Source: Hirudinaria manillensis (Eukaryota; Annelida; Clitellata; Hirudinida; Hirudinidae). Taken from it: a DNA stretch of 64,000 nt. The position numbers and the translations under genes were made by a program. The notes under the pieces were generated by a model. It searched no databases, was not told the DNA's origin, and saw nothing but the letters and a program-made list of their open reading frames with translations. This document shows positions 53,201 through 64,000 of this stretch, piece after piece. Position 1 is the first letter of the stretch, and each line of letters begins with the position of its first letter. Where the stretch lies: positions 5,162,501 through 5,226,500 of the forward strand of contig CM067530.1 in the NCBI GenBank assembly GCA_034509925.1, given 5' to 3'.

Positions 53201-54063
53201 AAAACATTGTTTAAAACAATTCATGCTTAGAAATTATCACTCATTTAGAAACATTTCAACCACAAAAACTAGTTTAATATACCTTTAGGTTATCACTAGC
53301 TCTCATATCACTAAGCACCATAATTGCTACTTCAGCCAACTCAAGATATGATGTTTTCTTCTCATTATCCAAGATGTTTGCCAAATAGATATCTGATAAT
53401 GCAATTGGTTGTAAAGAGTAAGTTGGTAAAATTAAGTTAGTTTATCAATATTTTGTTTATGATAAAGTATACCTTCAATGCATTCCAATAAGAATCCTGC
53501 TTCACAATAGGCTTTTCCTCGAAGGTAAAGAGCATTGACATTTGTTGAATCTAATTCTAAGGCTTCTGTACAGTCAGCAATTGCTTGCTTGTGATTATTC
53601 TAAAAGTTAACCAAACTTTGTTTCATATTTGAGGTCTTAGATGATTATGGCTGTATGCCTTACCAAGTGCATCTCAGCAGCTGCTCTATTCTGATAGAAT
53701 GTAGACATTTCTGCTTTAACTTCAGAACCCATGTCAATTGCATCGTTATAACATTCAATTGCTTCAGCATACCGGCCTGCTATGAAATGCTTATTTCCTT
53801 TTCTCCTATAAGCAATGGCTTTGTTTTTGGCCTAAGCAACAAAAAGCAAATATGGTTTATCACATTAGAAACACATCATGCAATATAAGTATCTTCAAAC
53901 TAATTAGCGTAATCCCTATAACAATGAATTTGATTTCATTCAATCAAATGATGCTCACAATACGGTTTTGGGAATGATTCCAGCAGAGATAAAACCCAAC
54001 AACAGCGCCAGGCAGGCCGATAGCCAGGGCCATCTGCCAGTTCCTCCAAATGTCAGTAGTCAT
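50204..54063 (-). CDS. TOMM70: Mitochondrial import receptor subunit TOM70
   Basis: Outer-membrane receptor that takes carrier-type preproteins from Hsp70/Hsp90 and passes them to the TOM pore. Complete gene of about ten exons. The start at 54063 gives MTTDIWRNWQMALAIGLP, with a membrane anchor (about residues 11-28). TPR repeats follow: KGNKHFIAGRYAEAIECYND and STFYQNRAAAEMHL (the clamp TPRs binding the chaperone tail), NVNALYLRGKAY, then a charged linker (VFIPSPTYVWDKLQYFS), and further TPRs including VEALLMRGTFYYLSCQYDLA and LNPNNPDTYTLMGY. The end ELAELYHMMITAEVKQK matches the family's last helix; stop at 50204-50206. An upstream acceptor at about 54107 suggests a non-coding first exon. 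Confidence 0.92.
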
Positions 54064-55389
54064 TTGAGCTGTTGCAACTTTATACTTAGGTGCGATCTAT
54101 GAAAAATTGAAGAATGATAAATCGTAACACTTTCCCGAGCCAAAATCGTAAGACTCTCTCAAGCCAAAACAATCTACATCAACATCCGAAATCTAAGTGC
54201 AGCCGGAGTCACCGCAACCACGTGCGAGCTGAGCGAAAGACACCTATTAAACCTTTGCTAGTATAGTATGGTAGAAGAAAATATTATATATATATAATCA
54301 ACATAAAATTAATATGCTCATTCGCTATCATAAATGAATTTATCTAATTGATCTGTAGATTTTTAAAATTATAAATCACTCTATACAATATAAAAAAAAA
54401 TTGATTTTAAACTTCTTTTTGTGAAAATGCTCTTCGTGATATATCCAAAAGGGTTTTCCGTGTTTATTTAACTGAATTACTATCTGGCGTGTCCCGGGCG
54501 ATGGTCATAATTAAAATTCCGTTGGTATTCAAGTCAAGCCATGAATCCGTTGATGGACTTTCATTTTCCAACTCATTTCGGCTGGGGCCTCTCCGTCGTT
54601 GTTTTAATTGCCTGGGTCGCTAACCTGACCTCGACAGTATTTTGTGAAAATAGAGTTTAACAACACCGAAACCTACTCTTTGCTATGTTTCAGCTTAGTC
54701 AACCCGTAGACAATTCGCAGACAATAGCGGACAGGCACTTTAACTCATCGCCAGCGAATCAGCTTTTGTCAGCCACTTCCCAGATAACAGCCCGGAGGGG
54801 TCCGCCCGGACCCGTTTGAACCTATTTGCGGGTCCCGCGTAGGTTTTATCCCCGGGGATGGCGCGTAGGCCCCGTGAGGGCTGCTCAGCTATTAATCTCG
54901 GGTTGCCCCGCCAAATCCCATCCATATTTCGACACCATTAATCGTGTATCGACCGCATCTAACCCGCCACAACTAATCACTAACAAACTATTCTTTTTTG
55001 TAGTTCTTTTTTTGTCAATTCTTGCTATCCCTTATTATTATTATTTTGTTATCGGCACTTAACTGTTCTACTTCTTTTGTTCTCTTATATGTTGTTTATG
55101 GATTAGGTACAAGACATTCGCTTCAAACGGCTTAGAATTGATAGTTATGTGATTTAAATTTTGGAAAGACCAATAGAAACACGAAAACAATAAATTGATG
55201 AACAAATTAATGGCTTGTTCTAACTTGTCAATTTTCACTCAATATGTTTTATATTAACTCACTGCTATTAGTGTTATGTCAAAATTAGCTATGTAGAATA
55301 TCAACTGACAGCTTCCGATCATTTTTTATTGTTTTAAAACATCCGAACATTAATTCATTATATCTATAATACCATATAATAAACTTCCA
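54064..55389. other. Intergenic, with GC-rich patch 54740-54960
   Basis: Promoter side of TOMM70. The patch at 54740-54960 (CCCGGAGGGGTCCGCCCGG, CCCCGGGGATGG) stands out sharply from AT-rich surroundings; it resembles no gene I know and may be a repeat related to the GC-rich patches at 16.7 and 40.1 kb. Confidence 0.4.
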
Positions 55390-58300
55390 CTAATCGCTAG
55401 ATTCAGCATCATAATCATGATAGCTGATGATTGGTCTTCTATCTAAATGATTACTGAAAACGATTAAAAATATATAGTAAACAAATCATTTAACAGCAAC
55501 ACCTTGTCGCTTTAATTATGAATTCAACAACTTACCCATTGTTTCGGTCTCCGAAGGACGTATTCTGCAGATATCTTCCCCTTCTCGGATGTTGTTGGTG
55601 ACTGTTGAAGCCTATCATATCATGTCGTGTTATTTAGTAATGACGTATTACAATATTATTGTTGATTAATTCTTTTCAAATAACAAATTTCACTAACCCG
55701 GACCATCCATAGGAAATCGTTCGTATGAATTATCGTATACTGGTTGTGGTGGCAATGCTGGAAATGAGTGATGGTTCGAAGGATGTTCTGGCAGGCTTGG
55801 GCGATTAGGGTCACACAGAAAATTATTGAAAAAGTTTATCTGAAATTTAATAAAAATTTAGTTACTCTTGACATAAATGATTTGTTGATTTTTATCACCT
55901 CTTTCTTAACATCATCAATCTTATTTCCATGTTTGCTGAAGATGTGCTTCCTGACAAACTCAGGCCCCTTAAATTTCTTTCCGCTGAGAGGGCACAACCA
56001 CCTGTCCCTTTCAATCTCTTGAATGTTGGAAGCAATGAACTTCTCCACTTCTTCCTCTTGGCTTTTCAGACCCAACTCCAAAGCTTCTCCTCGGTCCAAA
56101 ACAAACCTTCTATTTATGAAAGGTTCTGTATTTGTCTCCTGCATCGTCAGGTATTTGTCAACTGAAATAGTTAATTTTAGATACGGTTACTTATTTGTAA
56201 GTCACTGACAAGATAAACTAATTTGTTAATTACCTTCCCCTTGAGTGAAATACTGTCTGGAATTGACGCCTCTGACGTGTATGATGCCACATCTGTGAGG
56301 CATTTCATTTTCTTGATGATATTCGTAACCTCCGTAAAAGTCAATAGAGTATACGATTCTTAGGTAAAGAAGCATAATATCCATAGCCTATAAAGACAGT
56401 TGTGATTAAATTTCATTTCAAAAAGGACAAAATCAATGGTTTACTTTTAAAAGTTCTTCATCACGCTCAATTTCTATCTTTAAGTCTTGGTTGCGATTGT
56501 TGACAATGCCTACAAACATTAATTGTGGTTTACTTTCAAGTTCTCCTTTCACAATCACCATGATCATTCATAATTAAACTCAATATGTAACCAACCTAAA
56601 ACAGCTTCTTCGTAATCCATTTCGTCCACAAGAAACTTAGAAGCATTTCTTAAAATTGGGTTTTCGTGAATAGAATTCTGAAACATAATTACTAAATGCT
56701 TAACAATAATCGAAATTTTTATTTCTTGCTTATTTACACTAAAGACGCTAAAAATTAAACTAACAATATGCTCCTTTTTATCTCCAGACTGTTCCCACAT
56801 TTTCCACTTTTTGTCTAAACGTTGAATAATCTTAGCCGCATGTTTGATGTCTTCTTTCATTACTGATTTGTGAACAGATAGTCCGTTGACGGCTCTCACT
56901 CTTTGCCTCAGTTCTCTGTTGACCACAGCACCCAAATCGCAATCTCTTACCTGGAAATAAAGTCATTCAATTGGTTATTTTCATTAAAAATGCAATGCAA
57001 TATGATTTCAATCAAATGTGAATAATCCAAACTTACCCGTGTTTTATTGAGCTGTTCACATATCTCGACGACGGCAGCATCACCGTCAAACGTAATCCAG
57101 CCCTTACGACTGAATCTTTTCTCGGGCTCTGGATCTTGGACACAGAGCCTCAAAAAACCAGGGTAATTTTTGCAGATCTGAAAAGTAATGATGTATATTT
57201 ATATTCAAAAAACCTCTGAAACGAATTATTATTAAACCTAAGGCTAACCGATTTGATTTCACTTGCTGCAATCGTAGGACTGATGTTTTTCAGGAAAATC
57301 GACTGAATTTTTGTTTCGCTTGATTTATTATCCATGAGATTTGATGCTACAATTTACATTTCATTCAAAATTAATGAGTATTCATTCGAATCGTTAAAAC
57401 TCCGTTTCGTCGCTTACCAAAATCGAGTAGTTTTTCAAGTTTTTCACTGCAGCTTGTGTCAAGACTCACGTCTGTCAAGTCAGCCATACCCAAAATCCTC
57501 ATAAAAACATCCTTTCGTTGCTTGTAGGAGGAAGCCTTTTCTTCTTCCTTAGCTTCGAATTCTCCGGGGTAATATTTGCATTTAAACCTACAACATCGAA
57601 AATGTAATAAAATCTGCTGCACTGTAAGATGCAATGTCTAAAATAATCGAGATACTATTTCCTTCCAAATATTTTCGTTGAAGCATTATTAAACTTAAAA
57701 TTTCATCGCTCACCAATCTTCATCTTTGTGCTTAAGAAAAAATTCTCTGATTTGGTCTTTGTTAAATTCTGCCAAATACGTTCTATATCTTTGCATACTA
57801 TCTTTTTCTGTAACATCGTCTTCCAGAGTAAAAACGAAGCGTTTAAAAGTCAGCTTTGGAGGTTGCGTGGGGTAAGGAGTTTCCGGGCTGCGGTGAACAA
57901 ATCGAATTTTTAAAAAATTGATCCAAATTCACTTAATCTACAAAATGTTGGCATTCGAATATTTGAACTCACCAGACGTACATGGAATGAGACTGAAATG
58001 GAGCTGTAAAAGGAGCCCCCTCATTTCCGTGTCTACAAATATTCACGATTAGTTAAAATTGCATTAGCAATGTCTTAGCCAATGTATGTCAATGTATCAA
58101 TGTCTTAGAGTGATGGTGGTACTTACCCGAAACGCCTGAAAGTTTCATAATTGTGATTGGGAACATTAGGACCCCATTTCTGAAAATTTCTGTCATTCCT
58201 ATAAAAACGGATGTTTATTTGAAAGTCTTTTGCATTTTAAGGTTTAATATAGATTTGAATCTATCAATAATTAATGTCAACATAAAGTTTCTGATTTGCT

Positions 58301-58728
58301 TAAGCAAAGCTAATTGTTTCTAATGCCACTACTAACCAGCCTTTCCTTTCCCTTCTGCCATTTCGTCCTGAAAAGTCCTGACGAACATACTCTGAACATC
58401 TGCGTTAAATAGTACAGATTTCACTTAAAAGAAACTATTAAAACTTGATGGGACGAGCTTGTGTTCGGTAATTATTAGAATCATATGTTAATTATCAAGG
58501 GGCTAAAAATAGGAACCTGTTTCGTCTTTGATTTGACGGATTATTGAACCTGCTTCTTCTGGCTGACCCCCTGCTACTTCCACTTCCGCTTCTCGATTCC
58601 CTTTTAAACCTCAACGATCTGCGTCGACTACTTCGGCTTCTACTGCGACTCCTACTTTTACTTCTGCCGCGTTCTTCATCACTGCTGCTCGTGTCACTGT
58701 CACAGCGACCTCTGAATTTCCTTCCCAT
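55390..58728 (-). CDS. SRRT/ARS2 paralog, shortened, with RS-rich N-terminus
   Basis: Second ARS2-family gene, same strand as copy 1. The start at 58728 gives [19 protein letters not shown], then an Arg-Ser tract ([13 protein letters not shown]) not present in copy 1. Conserved parts follow in order: N-terminal domain ([14 protein letters not shown], 57.7-57.9 kb; [14 protein letters not shown], 57.4-57.6 kb), RRM-like domain ([15 protein letters not shown] and [12 protein letters not shown], 57.0-57.3 kb), [12 protein letters not shown] block (56.6-56.9 kb), RGVNSRQYF region, zinc finger ([19 protein letters not shown], 55.9-56.1 kb), and a reduced C-terminus [16 protein letters not shown] with TAG at 55390-55392. 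The acidic linker of copy 1 between N-terminal domain and RRM is missing. Exons are open and splice sites intact, so it looks expressed rather than dead. Confidence 0.9.
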
Positions 58729-59627
58729 AATGGCGTTTTGAAAAAAAAATTGGCTTTATATTTTTAAGTCTTTGATACGCTTTATAATCTTTAATCATTG
58801 TTTCTCTGTTCTCACGCTCAACTTATCAAGTGGACCAACAATTATGAATAGCGTTTTAAATATAAAAATAAGGTTAAAAATTTATTGCTTTTATATCAAT
58901 AATTTATGTTTAGGGCTGAACTACAATATCATAAATTTTAAGTTAAAAAATTGATCTTTGGGAAATATATAAAATTTTAAATGAAATTAGTTTCAAATTT
59001 ATTCGGTTATGCCTAAATGGTGCCATAATTAATAGTATATCAAAACGTCGGTTCTTGATTGTGTGTTTATATGAAAATATATTATGTATTATCAAAAAAT
59101 TAAAAAAAACACAGCGGAACTTTATCTTGGATTCGATTTGTTATTGATGAAAAGTTTGTACTTTTATTATGTTATACATTTATCTACCCTTGTCGTACTA
59201 TAATGTTGTTTGGAATTTGCAAATTCCTCCATCTTCAACGGAATCATTCTATTAAAAAAAAATTAAACCCCTAAACCTTAAAGGGTACGTGCCTACGTCC
59301 TGACTCAAGATTTTCTTGAAATTTTTAATTTATTCTGTCATTTGAGAAGGTATGCAAATGAAATAACTGTAGTTGTCCTTGTAGTTACAAATCATTTTAG
59401 TAAAGTGATATTAACTAGTGGAGTATTTAATTTAAAGATTAAAAGATCCCTTTGGTCGTCATGACTGCAGATACAAACAAATTTTTCTATATCACGGGGG
59501 AAAGGGGCACAGTTCCCGGCCAATGCCCATATCCTTCATCGATAGGAAAATAGATGAACCATCAAAATAACTCACCATCTCAAAATATGAGTTATGAATA
59601 AAAAATTTAATTTTCCGCAATTAGTTT
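58729..59627. other. No gene seen
   Basis: AT-rich, between the start of the SRRT paralog and the stop of the dynein light chain. No repeat or RNA gene recognised. Confidence 0.4.
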
Positions 59628-60263
59628 TTATTCAAAATATATCGCAAAAACTATGGCAACGGCATAAAGTGAATTATTATTAAAAACTACGGAAGAATAG
59701 GAATCGGTGCTTGAATTCCAAAGGCAACGGCTGAAGAGATGAATGCTTGGTCTATCTTTGGAGTCGCCAATGTTGAGCATCGCTACCAACTTGTAGCGAT
59801 TCGATTTCTGTTTCACTTCGTTCATGATCTTTCTGGTCAGAGCCAAAGACATTCTTTGAGCAAATTCTGATGTATAAACGGCATCCTCTAGCTCGGTCTT
59901 CAACAATTTATGAATAATTTTGTCGACCAATTCGCAATCAAATTTATCTTTAGGATCAGGTACCAACTTGAAAGTATTCTCGAATATCGTTTCCCGATGA
60001 TAATTTCCGTAATGGGATATATTATCTTTCATCGGTTCCGCGAATCTTTCTTTCATTAAACTTTTGTTGTCTTCGCTTGAAAATTTTTTTGAATCTTGCT
60101 TTAACGCATTATCTCGAGTAACAACTTTATCAACGGATTTTTTGTCCAACGTTACCCTAGACATCGAAAAGGTGCTTGCAAAAGTTCCGATATAACTTCT
60201 TACTCCCAGAACCCGAAAACAAGGCTCGTCTACATTGGAAACTATGACAACATAAACAGCCAT
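59628..60263 (-). CDS. Tctex1-domain dynein light chain family protein, intronless
   Basis: 211 residues in one exon. Residues about 92-211 form a Tctex1/DYNLT domain: FENTFKLVPDPKDKF, VDKIIHKLL, RMSLALTRKIMNEVKQ, YKLVAMLNIGDSKD, FSRCLWNSSTDSYSS and the strand AVAIVFAIYFE, the usual last strand. The N-terminal 90 residues are polar and low in conservation, as in TCTEX1D (DYNLT2/4/5) members rather than the short DYNLT1/3. Such proteins work in axonemal or cytoplasmic dynein. The lack of introns differs from nearby genes and suggests a retrocopy or intron loss. Confidence 0.85.
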   Translation of the reverse strand: MAVYVVIVSNVDEPCFRVLGVRSYIGTFASTFSMSRVTLDKKSVDKVVTRDNALKQDSKKFSSEDNKSLMKERFAEPMKDNISHYGNYHRETIFENTFKLVPDPKDKFDCELVDKIIHKLLKTELEDAVYTSEFAQRMSLALTRKIMNEVKQKSNRYKLVAMLNIGDSKDRPSIHLFSRCLWNSSTDSYSSVVFNNNSLYAVAIVFAIYFE

Positions 60264-60564
60264 GTGTATAGCAACGCAACTGCTTAATATAAATTATACC
60301 AGGTTTATAAGCTTCGTAATTTTTGTTTAATTTAATAGTTCAGTTAACGTTTAAAATATATTTATGAACGTGAGATTAAAGGTGCGATAATAAGCATTAA
60401 TAACGCTTATAAAACAATAACCATGATAACCTTACTCATTACTTGCGCAATACCCTCGAATGCATTCCAGCTTTTTCGAAATAATAATAACATGTCATTT
60501 ATATAGCGCCGTGCGCGTGAGCTACAGGGGCTACTTACATTAATTTCAATAATTTGTTATAGCC
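60264..60564. other. No gene seen
   Basis: Contains ATTTATATAGCGCCGTGCGC near 60500, a motif that looks like part of a dispersed repeat. Nothing else. Confidence 0.3.
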
Positions 60565-60640
60565 CAAGAATGCATTAAAGACCATTTTCAATCCTACCCC
60601 TTTTTCTCCTCTATTTAAAAGCTTAAAAACATATAAGATA
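60565..60640. repeat. 76-bp direct repeat, left copy
   Basis: Matches 62464-62539 at 75 of 76 positions (CAAGAATGCATTAAAG to AAGATA; one T/C difference). It borders the retroelement on its 3' side. Confidence 0.95.
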
Positions 60641-62463
60641 CTGGAAACTCCTCCTCGGAGCTTTCCGACAGGGATCCTCAGAGAAGGTCCCCCATCTTCG
60701 AACGTTTCGGCCCTTTGAAACCCCTGACGTTCTCCGGGGGTGGGCCGCATCCGGTGATCAGCCGGATGTCCCTGTCGGTTTCCATTGTGCGGACTCGAAG
60801 CTTAGGCTTTGGAAGGCTCTCATTGGCCTCTTTATGCCATCACGTGCCAGACTGGAGCGACTACTGAAAGCTCTCGTTGGCTTCTTTCGTCGCTGCACTC
60901 AGTCGCTGAAGCGACGCCACCTAGCCCCAATGACTCTCAGTGGCCTTCTTTCCGTCATCCCTGCCGCCCAACAGTATCGACTTGGGCTTTAAATTTCCTT
61001 TGCAGCGGCGCGCGGTAACAGACATTTCCGTCACCGGCTCCGCGCCTCTCGGGCGATGAATTACTTTGGTGGATTTATTCTGACCGGAGATCGGCGGCTT
61101 TCTCCGGTCCTTTCGCTGTGGCATCCGAAGATGTTTCCTTGCCTCTCATTTGCCAGATCCAGAACGAAGCTGCCTCCGCCGCTTCCGACATCTTTGTCAT
61201 CGTCTTCGTTCTTTCTCGGCTAGATAGGCCTATTTTCGTGAGGAAAGCGTAAGTCGACTTGCCGACTACGCCCCTTGCGCCAACTTCTATTGGGAAGAGG
61301 TCAACTCTGAACCCTTTCGCTTCCAGGTCCACCGCCAGATCTGCATACTTTTCCGCTTTCAGCGCATTGCTATATTGCATTCTGTCCTCCCATGGGACCG
61401 TCAACTCCACCAAAATGATGGCATCTGACGACGGTGACATCAACACCATATCGGGCCTCTTGCCACTCTCAATCAGCACCTGGGGATAGTGCCTCATTCC
61501 TTCTAAGTCGGCTGCGACTGTCCAATCGTTTGTCTCTGCAAGGATGTCCTTTCTTGGCGTTTTACATCGCTTTCTGCAGAGGTGTGCGTGGCCCTCGCGC
61601 AGGAAGTAAATCTTCCGCTGCTTGGAGATTGCGCGCGAGTTTGCTTTGGTTACTGCTGCTTTGGTGGCCTCACACACTTCTCGAAGGACCTGATTGTGTC
61701 GCCATGTATACCGACCATGGGCAAGGGCGTATGTGCAGTTGCTGAGCACATGGTGCAGTGTCTCGGCTCCGTCGCAGAGTCCACATTTGCTGTCTTCTAC
61801 TAACCCCCACCTCCTTAAATTGTCCTTGGAAGGCAACTGATAATAAATCGATCTTACCGCAAAGGCCAGCCGGAGCGGAGACAACTTCCATAAGTCGCTC
61901 CAGGTAAGGGACCGTTGGATCACATCCTCCCAAGTTGTCCACTTACCCTGTTGTGCTAGCTGTACGGCCTTTGTGACTCGATCTTGTTCCTCTTTCCGCC
62001 TCCTCTCCTGGCCAATCATCGCACCCCTGGTCGATGAGCTGGCCTGGGACCATTTTTGGAAGTGGTTCCATCCCACTGCGTGACGGTCTGTCTGGATAGG
62101 ACCTCTCACTTCTTCGAACATCAGTACATTTACTGACTCGTCGATCTCTTTCTGCGCTCGGAACTTCTTTCCAGATCTGAGCAGTGGATTAACTTCACGG
62201 ATCCTGTTGTCCGCGGAGTTATTGAGCATCCACTGCGTTCGGATTTTGGAGAGTTTGTACTCCTCCACGATGGACCTAAGTGGCAGTCTAAGGCTCGCGC
62301 TCCTGCTGTAGAGGGCAACCGACGACAATGCTGGAGGTAAACCCAGCCATGTCCTGGTGTGCCGATTGATTTTCCTCTCTAACCCCTCGACCGCCGATAG
62401 ACCAATCTCATAGATGGTCAAAGGCCAAAGGAGTCTGGGCAGGAGCACAAACTGCAAAAGCCA
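60641..62463 (-). mobile_element. 5'-truncated R2-like non-LTR retroelement with restriction-like endonuclease
   Basis: The open frame 61075-62535 (its first 24 codons lie in the right repeat) begins inside the reverse-transcriptase thumb: LLPRLLWPLTIYEIGLSAVE, then RHTRTWLGLPP. Next come a zinc knuckle (CGLC, H, C in CX2CX7HX4C spacing, near 61780), and a restriction-like endonuclease core, GKRPDMVLMSP then IILVELTVPWE, followed by EKYADLAVDLEAKG and the KIGLSSRERTKTM / SFWIWQMRG ending. The frame has no stop until 61075, so the copy is young. About 430 bases of 3' UTR run to 60641 with no poly(A) tail, as in R2-like elements. The RT palm and fingers are missing. Confidence 0.85.
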
Positions 62464-62539
62464 CAAGAATGCATTAAAGACCATTTTCAATCCTACCCCT
62501 TTTTCTCCTCTATTTAAAAGCTTAAAAACATACAAGATA
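62464..62539. repeat. 76-bp direct repeat, right copy
   Basis: Near-identical to 60565-60640. It lies at the 5' truncation point of the retroelement and happens to be open in the element's frame. Confidence 0.95.
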
Positions 62540-63234
62540 TGTTTATTGCGGGGAATTTCGTATTTTTAGAAATTGCTGCATCCTGTGTTAAAATTCTAAT
62601 AGCCTCAGTCCGATGGCGGAAGCACGCGCTTCCTGACCTTTTTATCATTATTATTTATTCTGTTTAATTTAGTTTTCCTTTCTGCTTATAATCTTTTCGA
62701 GTTGAGGAATTAACTAGTGTGGAATTTGCATTGAATCAACTCATAAGCCAAAAAAACTCTAAATAATCACACCACCACACCCAATAAGCCATTTCGAGGA
62801 GTTAATAGCAATATTTTGCAGCAGAATCAATCACGTCACAACATCATTTCTGCCACGATTTCCAGCTTCTTCTTTCGTGTTAATTTCCCTAAAATATTAT
62901 TAAGACTTGGAGCCAAAGTGGAAATTGTTTGAAAATATAATTAAATTTGTAAAAAAAAACCATTAACAAAGAAAGGTTGATTGTGCAGATGATTATATAC
63001 ATGAATTTAACCATAACATATCATTAATGAAGCAATTTTTATTAATGACAGTACATTTTCATCATGCCACTGCATCTACTTGCACCAAAAGATGCCAGCA
63101 AAGAGTTACATTCATCCAATGATAATCAAGCTTTAACTTTAAATTTCAATAAATGATCATCTTAAGAATTTCATGACCTTGATAAATAAGAGTCCATGCA
63201 ATTGCATTTCATGTGCTTAAACAATTTAAACTAA
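62540..63234. other. 3' flank of the LAMMER kinase; no gene seen
   Basis: AT-rich; should hold the kinase 3' UTR. Confidence 0.45.
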
Positions 63235-64000
63235 TTAACTAAAAAATGGATGATTAAGTGCTTCGTTGAGGGTAATGCGATGGGAAGGTTTGTATATCAA
63301 CATCTTCCTTATTAGATCAAACAACTGCCTATGTATCTCTGAACTCGATCTTCTGTATCTCTGTTTAACAAGAATTCAAAATCTCATTTAAATATTAATT
63401 GAATAATATGCAAATACAAATTAATTCTTCACTTTAAAAAGAAACTTTTTCAGTTTAAAAATGTTTTTTTATGATTTTGGATATTAATTTAAAACTAACA
63501 AAAATCTTCAAAGCTTAATATTTGCATTGCGATGCAAACGAACCTCTAATGGTTTGCACTGGTCTCTTACAGCCAGGCCATCATCACTATTTTCATCCCA
63601 ATCAAGATGGCCGTTTCGGAAATATTTTGTTTTTCTACAAATTACATGACATGGCTACAAAATGTAAGGAGTGATTTTAAATGGATACTGAAATGGTCTT
63701 ACGAAGATTGCTTTATCATGGATGACGGAAGGGGTCCGAGTATTCTTTCCATCATAGCCAAATGCTCCAAGTTGTCATGAGTCTGAAAGATTGTACTTCA
63801 GCAATATTATAACTTCTAATGAACAATTAAAAACATAGTAAATAACAAAATAATCAAGTCATTAACTGATTTATGCCACAGTCTTGTGTAAAACAAATGA
63901 ATGCATTCTTACCTGAAACATAGTATGGCCAGTGTATAGTTCAAACAAGATACAACCAATGCTCCATACATCACAGGGATATGACCATCCAAGTTCTAAA
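63235..64000 (-). CDS. CLK/Doa LAMMER dual-specificity kinase (5' end outside window)
   Basis: Phosphorylates SR splicing factors in the nucleus. Four C-terminal exons are visible. 63913-64000 reads [20 protein letters not shown], kinase subdomain IX. 63700-63780 reads [20 protein letters not shown], holding the diagnostic [11 protein letters not shown] signature. About 63545-63637 reads [18 protein letters not shown]. The last exon, from about 63362 down to 63235, reads [20 protein letters not shown] and ends NHPFFS with TAA. These match CLK kinases without gaps. The ATP-binding lobe and N-terminal RS region lie beyond the window. Confidence 0.93.

Noticed and set aside
61434-61745. Plus-strand open frames of about 100 codons
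   Set aside because: Shadows of the GC-richer retroelement frame on the minus strand.

Overview
This is a window of nuclear DNA from an invertebrate animal. The genes are split by many short introns with GT/AG ends, the DNA is AT-rich, and the spaces between genes hold worn transposable elements. The families present (DNAJC13/RME-8, ARS2/SRRT, TOMM70, a mitochondrial carrier homolog, a LAMMER kinase, an NIT-type guanylate cyclase, a class-I-like myosin) are metazoan. I cannot place it to phylum; the divergence of several proteins suggests a fast-evolving lineage. Most genes were assembled by hand from exon phases and splice signals, so internal exon borders are approximate unless stated.

Layout, left to right. 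1-1813 (+): 3' part of a membrane guanylate cyclase with a changed metal-binding residue. 3198-16024 (-): complete DNAJC13/RME-8, many exons. 16900-17333: hAT transposon remnant. 18123-25504 (-): very divergent class-I-like myosin. 25941-27326 (+): intronless 461-residue protein of uncertain family, head-to-head with the myosin. 28073-32707 (-): SRRT/ARS2 copy 1. 33.4-44.3 kb: accessory stretch with LINE and R2-like retroelement wrecks, a pogo-type MITE, and several well-phased exons of unrecognised minus-strand genes. 45014-47840 (+): 11-exon mitochondrial carrier homolog (MTCH). 50204-54063 (-): TOMM70. 55390-58728 (-): a second, shortened SRRT/ARS2 copy with an RS-rich start. 59628-60263 (-): intronless Tctex1-domain dynein light chain. 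60565-62539: a 5'-truncated retroelement with a restriction-like endonuclease domain, framed by 76-bp direct repeats. 63235-64000 (-): 3' end of a CLK/Doa LAMMER kinase, cut by the window edge.

The genes are ordinary eukaryotic neighbours rather than an operon. Two import or outer-membrane proteins of mitochondria (MTCH, TOMM70) sit near each other, and two RNA-processing ARS2 copies lie on the same strand 23 kb apart. The most interesting points are the paired ARS2 genes with different domain make-up, the guanylate cyclase that has lost an aspartate needed for metal binding, the myosin whose ATP-binding loop is rebuilt only across an intron, and one R2-like retroelement family present as four scattered pieces plus one recent insertion with unusually long flanking repeats.
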